Origin: Streptomyces naganishii JCM 4654 | GTDB taxonomy: Bacteria; Actinomycetota; Actinomycetes; Streptomycetales; Streptomycetaceae | Direction: 5' to 3' | DNA: 64,000 bases | Assembly (NCBI RefSeq): GCF_014650575.1 | Contig: NZ_BMVF01000017.1 | Span: forward strand, 1 to 64,000 | Part shown: positions 49,026 to 57,826 of the stretch, in pieces | Layout of the letters: every line of letters starts with the position of its first letter | Position numbering within the stretch: position 1 is the first letter of the stretch | Program-made: the position numbers and the translations under genes | Notes under the pieces: generated by a model | Seen by the model: the letters and a program-made list of their open reading frames with translations, nothing else | What the model was told of the DNA's origin: nothing | The model's database searches: none

Positions 49026-49627
49026 TCGCCTTCGTCAGCGGCACGGTCGCCGCACTCGCCCCCGACGCAGCCGTCGTCGAGGTCGGCGGCGTCGGCATGG
49101 CCGTCCAGTGCACGCCGAACACGCTGTCGGCCCTCCGCCTCGGGCAGCCCGCCAGGCTGCACACGTCACTCGTGGTCCGCGAGGACTCCCTCACCCTGTA
49201 CGGCTTCGCCGACGACGACGAACGCCAGACTTTCGAACTGCTCCAGACGGCGAGCGGAGTGGGTCCGCGCCTGGCTCAGGCCATGCTGGCCGTGCACACC
49301 CCGGACGCACTGCGCCGCGCCGTGGCCACCGATGACGAGAAGGCCCTCACCGCCGTGCCCGGCATCGGCAAGAAGGGCGCCCAGAAGCTGCTGCTGGAGC
49401 TCAAGGACCGCCTCGGCGAGCCCCTCGGCGCGCCGGTCGTGGGCGCGCCCGTCAGCCAGGGCTGGCGGGACCAGCTGCACGCGGCCCTCATCGGCCTCGG
49501 CTACGCCACCCGGGAGGCCGACGAGGCCGTCGCCGCCGTCGCCCCGCAGGCCGAGGGCGCGGACGGCACCCCGGAAGTGGGCCGGCTGCTCAAGGCTGCC
49601 CTGCAGACTCTGAACCGCGCCCGCTGA
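49022..49627 (+). CDS. ruvA: Holliday-junction branch-migration protein RuvA
   Basis: A 201-residue protein that holds the junction and loads RuvB. The N-terminal OB domain (IAFVSGTVAALAPDAAVVEVGGVG), two helix-hairpin-helix motifs (SGVGPRLAQAML and PGIGKKGAQKLLLELKD) and the flexible C-terminal RuvB-binding domain (about 150-201) are all visible. Coupled to ruvC by overlapping codons; ruvB starts 25 bases after its stop. Confidence 0.96.
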   Translation: MIAFVSGTVAALAPDAAVVEVGGVGMAVQCTPNTLSALRLGQPARLHTSLVVREDSLTLYGFADDDERQTFELLQTASGVGPRLAQAMLAVHTPDALRRAVATDDEKALTAVPGIGKKGAQKLLLELKDRLGEPLGAPVVGAPVSQGWRDQLHAALIGLGYATREADEAVAAVAPQAEGADGTPEVGRLLKAALQTLNRAR

Positions 49628-49652
49628 CCCCACGACGATCGAGGCACACTCC

Positions 49653-50723
49653 ATGAACTGGGACGACACGACCGACAGCCACGCTTCGGAGCGGCTCGTC
49701 GGTGCGTCCGCCGACCGTGAGGACCAGGCCGTCGAGGCCGCCCTGCGCCCCAAGGACCTGGGCGAGTTCATCGGCCAGGAGAAGGTCCGCGAACAGCTCG
49801 ACCTCGTGCTGCGCGCCGCACGCGCGCGCGGCGCCACCGCCGACCACGTGCTGCTCTCCGGCGCCCCCGGCCTCGGCAAGACCACCCTGTCCATGATCAT
49901 CGCCGCCGAGATGGGCGCGCCCATCCGCATCACCTCGGGCCCTGCCATCCAGCACGCCGGCGACCTCGCCGCCATCCTCTCCTCCCTCCAGGAGGGAGAG
50001 GTCCTCTTCCTCGACGAGATCCACCGCATGTCCCGGCCCGCCGAGGAGATGCTCTACATGGCGATGGAGGACTTCCGCGTCGACGTCATCGTCGGCAAGG
50101 GCCCCGGCGCCACCGCCATCCCCCTGGACCTGCCCCCCTTCACCCTGGTCGGCGCCACCACCCGCGCGGGACTGCTCCCGCCCCCGCTGCGCGACCGCTT
50201 CGGCTTCACCGCGCACATGGAGTTCTACGAGCCCGCCGAGCTGGAGCGGGTCGTGCACCGCTCGGCGCACCTGCTCGACGTGGAGGTCGACACCGACGGC
50301 GCCGCCGAGATCGCCGGCCGCTCCCGCGGCACCCCCCGCATCGCCAACCGCCTGCTGCGCCGCGTCCGCGACTACGCGCAGGTCAAGGCGGACGGCGTCA
50401 TCACCCGCGAGATCGCCGCGGCCGCCCTCGCCGTCTACGAGGTGGACGCCCGCGGCCTCGACCGGCTCGACCGTGCGGTGCTCCAGGCACTGCTGAAACT
50501 GTTCGGCGGCGGCCCGGTGGGCCTGTCCACCCTCGCCGTCGCGGTGGGGGAGGAGCGCGAGACCGTGGAGGAGGTCGCCGAGCCCTTCCTCGTACGCGAG
50601 GGCCTGCTCGCCCGCACCCCGCGCGGGCGGGTGGCGACCCCCGCGGCCTGGGCACACCTGGGCCTGACCCCGCCCCGTCCGGCCTCCGCGGGAAACGGAC
50701 AACAAGATCTGTTCGGGGCGTGA
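49653..50723 (+). CDS. ruvB: Holliday-junction branch-migration ATPase RuvB
   Basis: A 356-residue AAA+ motor forming hexamers on either side of RuvA. Walker A GAPGLGKTT (70-78), Walker B LFLDEIH (near 120), sensor VGATTRAGLLPPPLRDRFG with the Arg finger, and the C-terminal winged-helix (ARTPRGRVATPAAWAHLG). The length and all motifs are as expected. The ATG at 49653 is the first after the ruvA stop. Last gene of the ruvCAB operon. Confidence 0.97.
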   Translation: MNWDDTTDSHASERLVGASADREDQAVEAALRPKDLGEFIGQEKVREQLDLVLRAARARGATADHVLLSGAPGLGKTTLSMIIAAEMGAPIRITSGPAIQHAGDLAAILSSLQEGEVLFLDEIHRMSRPAEEMLYMAMEDFRVDVIVGKGPGATAIPLDLPPFTLVGATTRAGLLPPPLRDRFGFTAHMEFYEPAELERVVHRSAHLLDVEVDTDGAAEIAGRSRGTPRIANRLLRRVRDYAQVKADGVITREIAAAALAVYEVDARGLDRLDRAVLQALLKLFGGGPVGLSTLAVAVGEERETVEEVAEPFLVREGLLARTPRGRVATPAAWAHLGLTPPRPASAGNGQQDLFGA

Positions 50724-50886
50724 CGCGAACGGCATTGGCCCCGGGAGGAACCCAGGTGCCATGCTGAGCGTTGTTCCTTGCGCGCGGACTCGCTTAGACT
50801 CCGCCGATGCCGCCTCAGCGGGCAGCACACATACCCCCAACCATCAGGCCGCTCACTTCGCGGTCGTGTGAAGGAAGTACCGACCC

Positions 50887-51390
50887 GTGAGTCTCGTGAC
50901 CCTCCTCCCGTTCATCGTGCTCATCGGGGCCATGTTCCTGATGACCCGGTCGGCCAAGCGCAAGCAGCAGCAGGCCGCCCAAATGCGGAACCAGATGCAG
51001 CCCGGCAGCGGAGTCCGCACCATCGGGGGCATGTACGCCACGGTCAAGGAGGTCAGCGACGACACGGTCCTCCTCGACGCGGGCCCGGGCGTCGAGCTGC
51101 TGTTCGCCAAGAACGCGATCGCGACCGTCCTGACGGACGACGAGTACAACCGCATCGTCCACGGCATCGAGCACGACCTGAAGTCCGACACCGACATCGT
51201 CCCGGACGACGCCTCCTCCCTCACCGGCACCGACGGGACCGGCGATTCCGCCGCCGCTGCCGCCGCCTCCGACGACAAGATCGACCTCGGCAAGAAGGAC
51301 GCCGAGGACGGCACCGAGGCTCCCGAGGTCGCCGAGGTCGAGGCGCAGGACGAGCCCAAGAAGAGCGACGGCGACTCCGGCACGAAGTAG
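50887..51390 (+). CDS. yajC: Preprotein translocase subunit YajC
   Basis: A 167-residue single-helix membrane protein (helix ~3-20, LVTLLPFIVLIGAMFLM) with a cytoplasmic YajC domain (RKQQQAAQMRNQMQPGSGVRTIGG). It joins SecD/SecF in the holotranslocase. The last ~70 residues are an acidic Ala/Asp/Glu-rich tail typical of actinobacteria. The GTG at 50887 follows GAAGGAA. secD begins 141 bases later in the same direction. Confidence 0.93.
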   Translation: MSLVTLLPFIVLIGAMFLMTRSAKRKQQQAAQMRNQMQPGSGVRTIGGMYATVKEVSDDTVLLDAGPGVELLFAKNAIATVLTDDEYNRIVHGIEHDLKSDTDIVPDDASSLTGTDGTGDSAAAAAASDDKIDLGKKDAEDGTEAPEVAEVEAQDEPKKSDGDSGTK

Positions 51391-51531
51391 TCACGCCCCG
51401 GTGGTGTTCGCGGCATAATCCCGCCCCGGGCACCACCGGGCGTGCCTGTTTCCCGCACGGAACAGCCCGACACCATGTCACGGCCGACCGCGCCCACCGG
51501 CGTGGAGCGGCCCGAGAGGGAGTACGAGAAG

Positions 51532-53319
51532 GTGGCAGCACCTAAGAGGGGCCGGAGCGCGAGCGCCCAGAGCAAGCCGGGGCGCTCGCTGGCCCTCATC
51601 CTGATCGCCATCGTGGCGCTCACCGGCGGAATGTTCGCCTCGGGACATACCACCCCCCGTCTCGGTATCGACCTCGCCGGTGGAACCAGCATCACGCTGA
51701 CGGCGGTCAACCAGCCGGGGCAGCCCAACGCGATCAACAAGGCCAACATGGACACCGCGGTCGACATCATGAACCGCCGTGTCAACGGTCTGGGCGTGTC
51801 GGAGACGGAGGTCCAGACACAGGGCGATCGCAACATCATCGTCAACATCCCGCGCGGCACGAACTCCAAGGAAGCGCAGCAGCAGGTCGGCACCACCGCC
51901 AAGCTGTACTTCCGCCCGGTGCTGCAGCAGGAGGTCTCCGGCGCCCCCGGTCAGAGCCCGTCGCCGGGCGCGACCTCCGGCGGCAGCTCCTCGCCGAAGC
52001 CGGGCGCCGGCCCCTCCACCGGCTCGACCCCGCAGGCCAAGGGCTCCTCGTCCGCCACCGCGACTCCCAAGGCGACGCCGACGTCCCAGGGCCGTGCCGT
52101 CACCGACGCCCTGAAGGCCGGCTCCACCCCCTCGCCGAGCGCGTCCACCTCCCCGGGCGCCAAGCCGTCGGCGACTCCCTCCCCCTCGGCGAGCAGCGCC
52201 TCCGCCGGCCTCCAGGCCCGCTACGCCGCCCTCGACTGCACCAAGCCCGCAGAGCAGGCCGGTGCCGGCAAGGACGCCAAGCCCAGTGAGCCCACCGTCG
52301 CGTGCGGCCAGGACGGCAAGGTCTGGAGCAAGTTCCTGCTCGGACCGGTCGCGGTCGACGGCCAGGAGGTGAAGAAGGCGCAGGCCGCCTTCGACACCCA
52401 GGGCGCCAGCGGCTGGCAGGTCCAGATGACCTTCAACTCCAAGGGCTCGAGCAAGTTCGCCGACATCACCGGTCAGCTGGCCCAGAAGCCCAGCCCGCAG
52501 AACGAGTTCGCGATCGTCCTCGACGACCAGGTGGTCTCCCACCCGTACGTGCAGACGGCCATCACCGGCGGCAACGCGGAGATCTCCGGCCACTTCACCC
52601 AGCAGGAGGCGCAGAGCCTCGCCAACATGCTGTCGTACGGAGCGCTCCCGCTGACCTTCAAGGAGTCGAGCGTCACCACCGTGACCGCCGCTCTCGGTGG
52701 CGAGCAGCTGCAGGCGGGCCTCATCGCCGGCGCGATCGGCCTGGCCCTGGTGGTCCTCTACCTCGTGGTGTACTACCGCGGTCTGTCGCTCGTCGCCGTC
52801 GCGTCCCTGTCGGTCTCGGCGATCCTCACCTACGTGATCATGGCCCTGCTCGGCCCGACCATCCACTTCGCGCTGAACCTGCCGGCGGTCTGCGGCGCCA
52901 TCGTCGCCATCGGTATCACCGCCGACTCGTTCATCGTCTACTTCGAGCGCATCCGGGACGAGATCCGTGAGGGCCGTTCGCTGCGACCCGCGGTCGAGCG
53001 GGCCTGGCCGCGCGCCCGGCGCACCATCCTGGTGTCCGACTTCGTCTCGTTCCTCGCCGCCGCCGTCCTGTTCATCGTGACCGTCGGCAAGGTCCAGGGC
53101 TTCGCCTTCACGCTCGGCCTGACCACCCTGCTGGACGTGGTCGTCGTCTTCCTGTTCACCAAGCCGCTGATGACGCTCCTCGCCCGCCGCAAGTTCTTCG
53201 CGAACGGCCACAAGTGGTCCGGCCTCGACCCGAAGAGCCTGGGCGCGAAACCGCCGCTGCGCCGCACCCGCCGTCCCGCCGGTCCGACCGCCGGCCCTGT
53301 CGACCCGAAGGAGGCATGA
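51532..53319 (+). CDS. secD: Protein translocase subunit SecD
   Basis: A 595-residue membrane protein that uses the proton gradient to help pull exported proteins across. TM1 (~19-36), a large outer P1 domain with LGIDLAGGTSITL, then five C-terminal helices with GITADSFIVYFERIRDEIREG. Residues about 139-225 are an inserted Pro/Ser/Ala/Thr-rich low-complexity stretch inside the outer domain. I choose GTG 51532 (VAAPKRGRSA) because GAGAGGGAG lies nine bases before; ATG 51475 is in frame. Directly followed by secF. Confidence 0.93.
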   Translation: MAAPKRGRSASAQSKPGRSLALILIAIVALTGGMFASGHTTPRLGIDLAGGTSITLTAVNQPGQPNAINKANMDTAVDIMNRRVNGLGVSETEVQTQGDRNIIVNIPRGTNSKEAQQQVGTTAKLYFRPVLQQEVSGAPGQSPSPGATSGGSSSPKPGAGPSTGSTPQAKGSSSATATPKATPTSQGRAVTDALKAGSTPSPSASTSPGAKPSATPSPSASSASAGLQARYAALDCTKPAEQAGAGKDAKPSEPTVACGQDGKVWSKFLLGPVAVDGQEVKKAQAAFDTQGASGWQVQMTFNSKGSSKFADITGQLAQKPSPQNEFAIVLDDQVVSHPYVQTAITGGNAEISGHFTQQEAQSLANMLSYGALPLTFKESSVTTVTAALGGEQLQAGLIAGAIGLALVVLYLVVYYRGLSLVAVASLSVSAILTYVIMALLGPTIHFALNLPAVCGAIVAIGITADSFIVYFERIRDEIREGRSLRPAVERAWPRARRTILVSDFVSFLAAAVLFIVTVGKVQGFAFTLGLTTLLDVVVVFLFTKPLMTLLARRKFFANGHKWSGLDPKSLGAKPPLRRTRRPAGPTAGPVDPKEA

Positions 53320-53322
53320 GCG

Positions 53323-54438
53323 ATGTCGAAACTCGGCAACCTCGGCGCTCGACTGCACCGCGGCGAGATCAGCTACGACTTCGTCGGCAAGCGCAAGATC
53401 TGGTACGGCATCTCCATCCTGATCACCATCACGGCCATCGTCGGCCTGGCGGTGCGCGGCCTGAACATGGGCATCGAGTTCCAGGGCGGAGCGGTCTTCA
53501 CCACCCCGAAGACCAGCGCCACGGTGGCCCAGGCCGAGCAGTACGCCAAGCAGGCCTCCGGTCATGACGCCGTGGTGCAGAAGCTCGGCACCGGCGCGCT
53601 GCGCGTCCAGATCGCGGGGATCGACACCGGCAAGTCCGACGCGATCAAGGACACGCTGGCCAAGGACCTGAACGTCAGCTCGGAACAGATCAACGCCGAC
53701 CTGGTCGGCCCGAGCTGGGGTGAGCAGATCGCCAACAAGGCCTGGGAAGGCCTGGCGATCTTCATGGTCCTCGTCGTGATCTACCTGGCGATCGCCTTCG
53801 AGTGGCGCATGGCCGTGGCAGCGCTGGTCGCCCTGATCCACGACATCACGATCACCACCGGCATCTACGCCCTGGTCGGCTTCGAGGTCACCCCCGGCAC
53901 GGTCATCGGTCTGCTGACGATCCTCGGATACTCGCTCTACGACACGGTTGTCGTCTTCGACAGCCTCAAGGAGCAGACGAAGGACATCACCAAGCAGACC
54001 CGCTTCACCTACAGCGACATCGCCAACAGGTCGATCAACGGCACACTGGTGCGCTCCATCAACACCACCGTGGTCGCCCTGCTGCCGGTCGCGGGTCTGC
54101 TGTTCATCGGAGGCGGTTTCCTCGGGGCCGGCACGCTGAACGACATCTCGCTGTCGCTCTTCGTCGGCCTCGCGGCCGGTGCGTACTCCTCGATCTTCAT
54201 CGCCACCCCGCTCGTCGCCGACCTCAAGGAGCGCGAGCCGCAGATGAAGGCCCTGCGCAAGCGCGTCCTGGCCAAGCGGGCGCAGTCCGGCGCCGAGGGC
54301 GAGCCGGTGCCGGTGGGCGGCGCGGAGGCGGCGTTCGACGACGAGGCCGAGGACGCGGCGCCCGCCGTGGTCGGCCCGCGCGGCCAGTCCGCGTCCCGCG
54401 GCCGCGGCCGCGGCCGGCCTTCGGGGAAGCGCCGATGA
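53323..54438 (+). CDS. secF: Protein translocase subunit SecF
   Basis: A 371-residue partner of SecD with six helices and a short outer domain (GIEFQGGAVFTTP). The conserved membrane segment GYSLYDTVVVFDSLKEQTK, then RSINGTLVRSINT, is intact. The C-terminus is a long Ala/Gly/Arg tail (about 320-371). It starts three bases after the secD stop and overlaps the apt start (ATGA), so yajC-secD-secF-apt is an operon. Confidence 0.95.
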   Translation: MSKLGNLGARLHRGEISYDFVGKRKIWYGISILITITAIVGLAVRGLNMGIEFQGGAVFTTPKTSATVAQAEQYAKQASGHDAVVQKLGTGALRVQIAGIDTGKSDAIKDTLAKDLNVSSEQINADLVGPSWGEQIANKAWEGLAIFMVLVVIYLAIAFEWRMAVAALVALIHDITITTGIYALVGFEVTPGTVIGLLTILGYSLYDTVVVFDSLKEQTKDITKQTRFTYSDIANRSINGTLVRSINTTVVALLPVAGLLFIGGGFLGAGTLNDISLSLFVGLAAGAYSSIFIATPLVADLKEREPQMKALRKRVLAKRAQSGAEGEPVPVGGAEAAFDDEAEDAAPAVVGPRGQSASRGRGRGRPSGKRR

Positions 54439-54983
54439 CCGCGATGACCGACGTGCAGGAGCTGCTGCTCAGCCGCATCCGTGACGTGGCGGACTACCCG
54501 GAGCCGGGCGTGATGTTCAAGGACATCACCCCGCTGCTGGCCGACCCCGTGGCGTTCACCGCGCTCACCGGCGCGCTCGCGGACATCGCCGAGAGCACCG
54601 GGGCGACCAAGGTCGTCGGCCTGGAGGCCCGGGGATTCATCCTCGGCTCCCCGGTCGCCGTCCGCGCGGGCCTGGGCTTCATCCCGGTCCGCAAGGCGGG
54701 CAAGCTCCCCGGAGCCACCCTGCGCCAAGCCTACGACCTGGAGTACGGCTCGGCCGAGATCGAGGTGCACGCCGAGGACCTGACCGGCGAGGACCGGGTC
54801 CTGGTCGTCGACGACGTCCTCGCCACCGGCGGCACCGCCGAGGCCTCCGTCCAGCTCATCCGCCGGGCGGGAGCGGAGGTCGCGGGCCTGGCCGTCCTCA
54901 TGGAACTGGGCTTCCTGGGCGGCCGCGGCCGCCTCGAGCCCACCCTGGGCGCGGCCCCGCTGGAGGCCCTGCTCCGCATCTGA
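54435..54983 (+). CDS. apt: Adenine phosphoribosyltransferase
   Basis: A 182-residue purine-salvage enzyme making AMP from adenine and PRPP. The PRPP loop VLVVDDVLATGGTA (about 120-133) and LEARGFILGSPVA are clear. The ATG at 54435 overlaps the secF stop; a second ATG at 54444 is possible. The link to secDF is positional and conserved across actinobacteria, as is its place before relA. A hairpin terminator follows at 55033. Confidence 0.94.
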   Translation: MTAMTDVQELLLSRIRDVADYPEPGVMFKDITPLLADPVAFTALTGALADIAESTGATKVVGLEARGFILGSPVAVRAGLGFIPVRKAGKLPGATLRQAYDLEYGSAEIEVHAEDLTGEDRVLVVDDVLATGGTAEASVQLIRRAGAEVAGLAVLMELGFLGGRGRLEPTLGAAPLEALLRI

Positions 54984-55032
54984 ACCCGCCCGGAGGCCAC
55001 GGCAGGCGACCGGCGCGTCACGCACCGCCACC

Positions 55033-55065
55033 GAGACGGGCCCGGAGGAATCCGGCGCCCGTCTC
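55033..55065 (+). terminator. Terminator after apt
   Basis: GAGACGGGC (55033-55041) pairs with GCCCGTCTC (55057-55065), with an inner CCGG/CCGG pair around AGGAAT. It separates the sec-apt operon from relA. Confidence 0.75.
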
Positions 55066-55185
55066 GCGTGTTCTCACGGTGAACAGCCCGCACATCGGGC
55101 TCGAGGCGATCCTGGCGCCCGGGATCGCTACCATGGGATCTCCGGAGCCTGACCGGGGGACCCGGATCGTGCACGAGGAGCCCTC

Positions 55186-57699
55186 TTGCCAGACGAGGCC
55201 CAGCCACTGACCGCCGCCAAGCCCGAGTCCGCCTCGGCGTCCGCGGCGAAGCCCGCGCCGAACGTGTCGCACGCGAAGAACGACGCCCGCGGCTCGGTCG
55301 AGCACGCCCAGTCCGCGCCCGTCGAGAAGAGCGCCGAGGTCTCGCGCCCCAAACCCGCCCCTCCGGTCCGCCCGGCCGCCGGGCAGAGCGCGCGCTCCGG
55401 CTCCTCCAACCGCGTCCGCGCGCGCCTCGCCCGCCTCGGCGTGCAGCGCGCGAACCCGTACAACCCGGTCCTGGAGCCGCTGCTGCGGATAGTGCGCAGC
55501 AACGACCCGAAGATCGAGAACGCCACCCTGCGCCAGATCGAGCGCGCCTACCAGGTCGCCGAGCGCTGGCACCGCGGCCAGAAGCGCAAGAGCGGCGACC
55601 CGTACATCACGCACCCCCTTGCCGTCACCACCATCCTCGCCGAGCTGGGCATGGACCCGGCCACGCTGATGGCCGGCCTGCTGCACGACACCGTCGAGGA
55701 CACCGAGTACGGCCTGGACCAGCTCCGCCGCGACTTCGGCGACACCGTCGCCCTCCTCGTCGACGGCGTCACCAAGCTGGACAAGGTCAAGTTCGGCGAG
55801 GCCGCGCAGGCCGAGACCGTGCGCAAGATGGTCGTGGCGATGGCCAAGGACCCGCGCGTGCTGGTCATCAAGCTCGCCGACCGCCTGCACAACATGCGCA
55901 CCATGCGGTACCTCAAGCGCGAGAAGCAGGAGAAGAAGGCGCGCGAGACCCTCGAGATCTACGCGCCGCTCGCCCACCGCCTGGGCATGAACACCATCAA
56001 GTGGGAACTGGAGGACCTCGCCTTCGCGATCCTCTACCCCAAGATGTACGACGAAATCGTCCGCCTCGTCGCCGAGCGCGCCCCCAAGCGCGACGAGTAC
56101 CTGGCGATCGTCACGGACGAGGTCCAGGCAGACCTGCGCGCAGCCCGCATCAAGGCCACCGTCACCGGCCGGCCCAAGCACTACTACAGCGTCTACCAGA
56201 AGATGATCGTCCGCGGTCGCGACTTCGCGGAGATCTACGACCTGGTAGGCATCCGCGTCCTCGTCGACACGGTCCGCGACTGCTACGCCGCCCTCGGCAC
56301 CGTGCACGCGCGATGGAACCCGGTCCCCGGCCGGTTCAAGGACTACATCGCGATGCCCAAGTTCAACATGTACCAGTCGCTGCACACGACGGTCATCGGC
56401 CCCAACGGCAAGCCGGTGGAACTGCAGATCCGCACCTTCGACATGCACCGCCGCGCCGAGTACGGCATCGCCGCCCACTGGAAGTACAAGCAGGAGGCCG
56501 TCGCCGGCGCCTCCAAGGTCCGCACCGACGCGCCCAAGTCGTCCGCCAAGGACAAGGACGCCATCAACGACATGGCGTGGCTCAGGCAGTTGCTGGACTG
56601 GCAGAAGGAGACCGAGGACCCCGGCGAGTTCCTGGAGTCGCTGCGCTTCGACCTCTCCCGCAACGAGGTCTTCGTCTTCACCCCCAAGGGCGATGTCATA
56701 GCGCTGCCGGCCGGCGCCACCCCCGTCGACTTCGCCTACGCGGTGCACACCGAGGTCGGCCACCGCACCATAGGAGCCCGCGTCAACGGCCGCCTCGTAC
56801 CGCTGGAGTCCACCCTGGACAACGGCGACCTGGTGGAGGTCTTCACCTCCAAGGCGACCGGCGCCGGACCCTCCCGCGACTGGCTCGGCTTCGTCAAGTC
56901 GCCCCGCGCCCGGAACAAGATCCGCGCCTGGTTCTCCAAGGAGCGGCGGGACGAGGCGATCGAGCAGGGCAAGGACGCCATCGTCCGCGCCATGCGCAAG
57001 CAGAACCTGCCGATCCAGCGCATCCTCACCGGGGACTCGCTGGTCACCCTCGCGCACGAGATGCGCTACTCGGACATCTCCGCGCTGTACGCGGCGATCG
57101 GCGAGGGCCATGTCTCCGCGCAGAACATCGTGCAGAAGCTCGTCCAGGCGCTCGGCGGCGAGGAGGCGGCCACCGAGGAGATCGACGAGAGCGTGCCGCC
57201 CTCGCGCGGACGCGGCCGCAAGCGCCGCTCCAGCGCCGACCCGGGCGTCGTCGTCAAGGGCGTCGAGGACGTGTGGGTCAAGCTGGCCCGCTGCTGCACG
57301 CCCGTTCCCGGCGACCCGATCATCGGATTCGTCACGCGGGGTAGCGGAGTATCGGTTCACCGCAGCGACTGCGTCAACGTGGAGTCACTGTCGCGCGAAC
57401 CCGAGCGCATCCTGGACGTCGAGTGGGCGCCCACCCAGTCCTCGGTGTTCCTGGTCGCCATCCAGGTGGAGGCCCTGGACCGCTCCCGGCTGCTGTCGGA
57501 CGTCACGCGCGTGCTGTCCGACCAGCACGTCAACATCCTCTCCGCGGCCGTCCAGACCTCCCGCGACCGCGTCGCCACCTCCCGCTTCACCTTCGAGATG
57601 GGCGACCCCAAGCACCTGGGACACGTCCTGAAGGCCGTACGCGGCGTCGAGGGCGTCTACGACGTCTACCGGGTCACCTCGGCACGCAGCAGGGCGTAG
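55186..57699 (+). CDS. relA: (p)ppGpp synthetase/hydrolase RelA (Rel)
   Basis: An 837-residue stringent-response enzyme. After a ~75-residue Ala/Pro/Ser-rich start come the HD hydrolase domain (about 130-230, YITHPLAVTTILAE and LLHDTVEDT), the synthetase domain (about 325-435, RPKHYYSVYQKM, GIRVLVDTV, YQSLHTTVIGP), TGS (about 490-550), a zinc-finger-like Cys pair (ARCCTPVPGD) and a C-terminal ACT domain. Both catalytic domains look intact, so it may make and degrade (p)ppGpp. The start is TTG 55186 with GAGGAG six bases upstream. Confidence 0.96.
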   Translation: MPDEAQPLTAAKPESASASAAKPAPNVSHAKNDARGSVEHAQSAPVEKSAEVSRPKPAPPVRPAAGQSARSGSSNRVRARLARLGVQRANPYNPVLEPLLRIVRSNDPKIENATLRQIERAYQVAERWHRGQKRKSGDPYITHPLAVTTILAELGMDPATLMAGLLHDTVEDTEYGLDQLRRDFGDTVALLVDGVTKLDKVKFGEAAQAETVRKMVVAMAKDPRVLVIKLADRLHNMRTMRYLKREKQEKKARETLEIYAPLAHRLGMNTIKWELEDLAFAILYPKMYDEIVRLVAERAPKRDEYLAIVTDEVQADLRAARIKATVTGRPKHYYSVYQKMIVRGRDFAEIYDLVGIRVLVDTVRDCYAALGTVHARWNPVPGRFKDYIAMPKFNMYQSLHTTVIGPNGKPVELQIRTFDMHRRAEYGIAAHWKYKQEAVAGASKVRTDAPKSSAKDKDAINDMAWLRQLLDWQKETEDPGEFLESLRFDLSRNEVFVFTPKGDVIALPAGATPVDFAYAVHTEVGHRTIGARVNGRLVPLESTLDNGDLVEVFTSKATGAGPSRDWLGFVKSPRARNKIRAWFSKERRDEAIEQGKDAIVRAMRKQNLPIQRILTGDSLVTLAHEMRYSDISALYAAIGEGHVSAQNIVQKLVQALGGEEAATEEIDESVPPSRGRGRKRRSSADPGVVVKGVEDVWVKLARCCTPVPGDPIIGFVTRGSGVSVHRSDCVNVESLSREPERILDVEWAPTQSSVFLVAIQVEALDRSRLLSDVTRVLSDQHVNILSAAVQTSRDRVATSRFTFEMGDPKHLGHVLKAVRGVEGVYDVYRVTSARSRA

Positions 57700-57746
57700 A
57701 GGCGCACAGCGGGGCGTGAGGCCCCGCGAGACGGCCGGGGCGAAAC

Positions 57747-57789
57747 GGCTGAGGGCTCCCGTACCGACGAGGTACGGGAGCCCTCAGCC
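57747..57789. terminator. Bidirectional terminator between relA and the DUF349 gene
   Basis: A perfect 19-bp stem (57747-57765 with 57771-57789) and a five-base loop, the longest hairpin in the window, at the meeting point of two convergent genes. Confidence 0.9.
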
Positions 57790-57826
57790 TTAACGCCACC
57801 GCCGAGGCGGCGAGGCGGGCGGCAGC

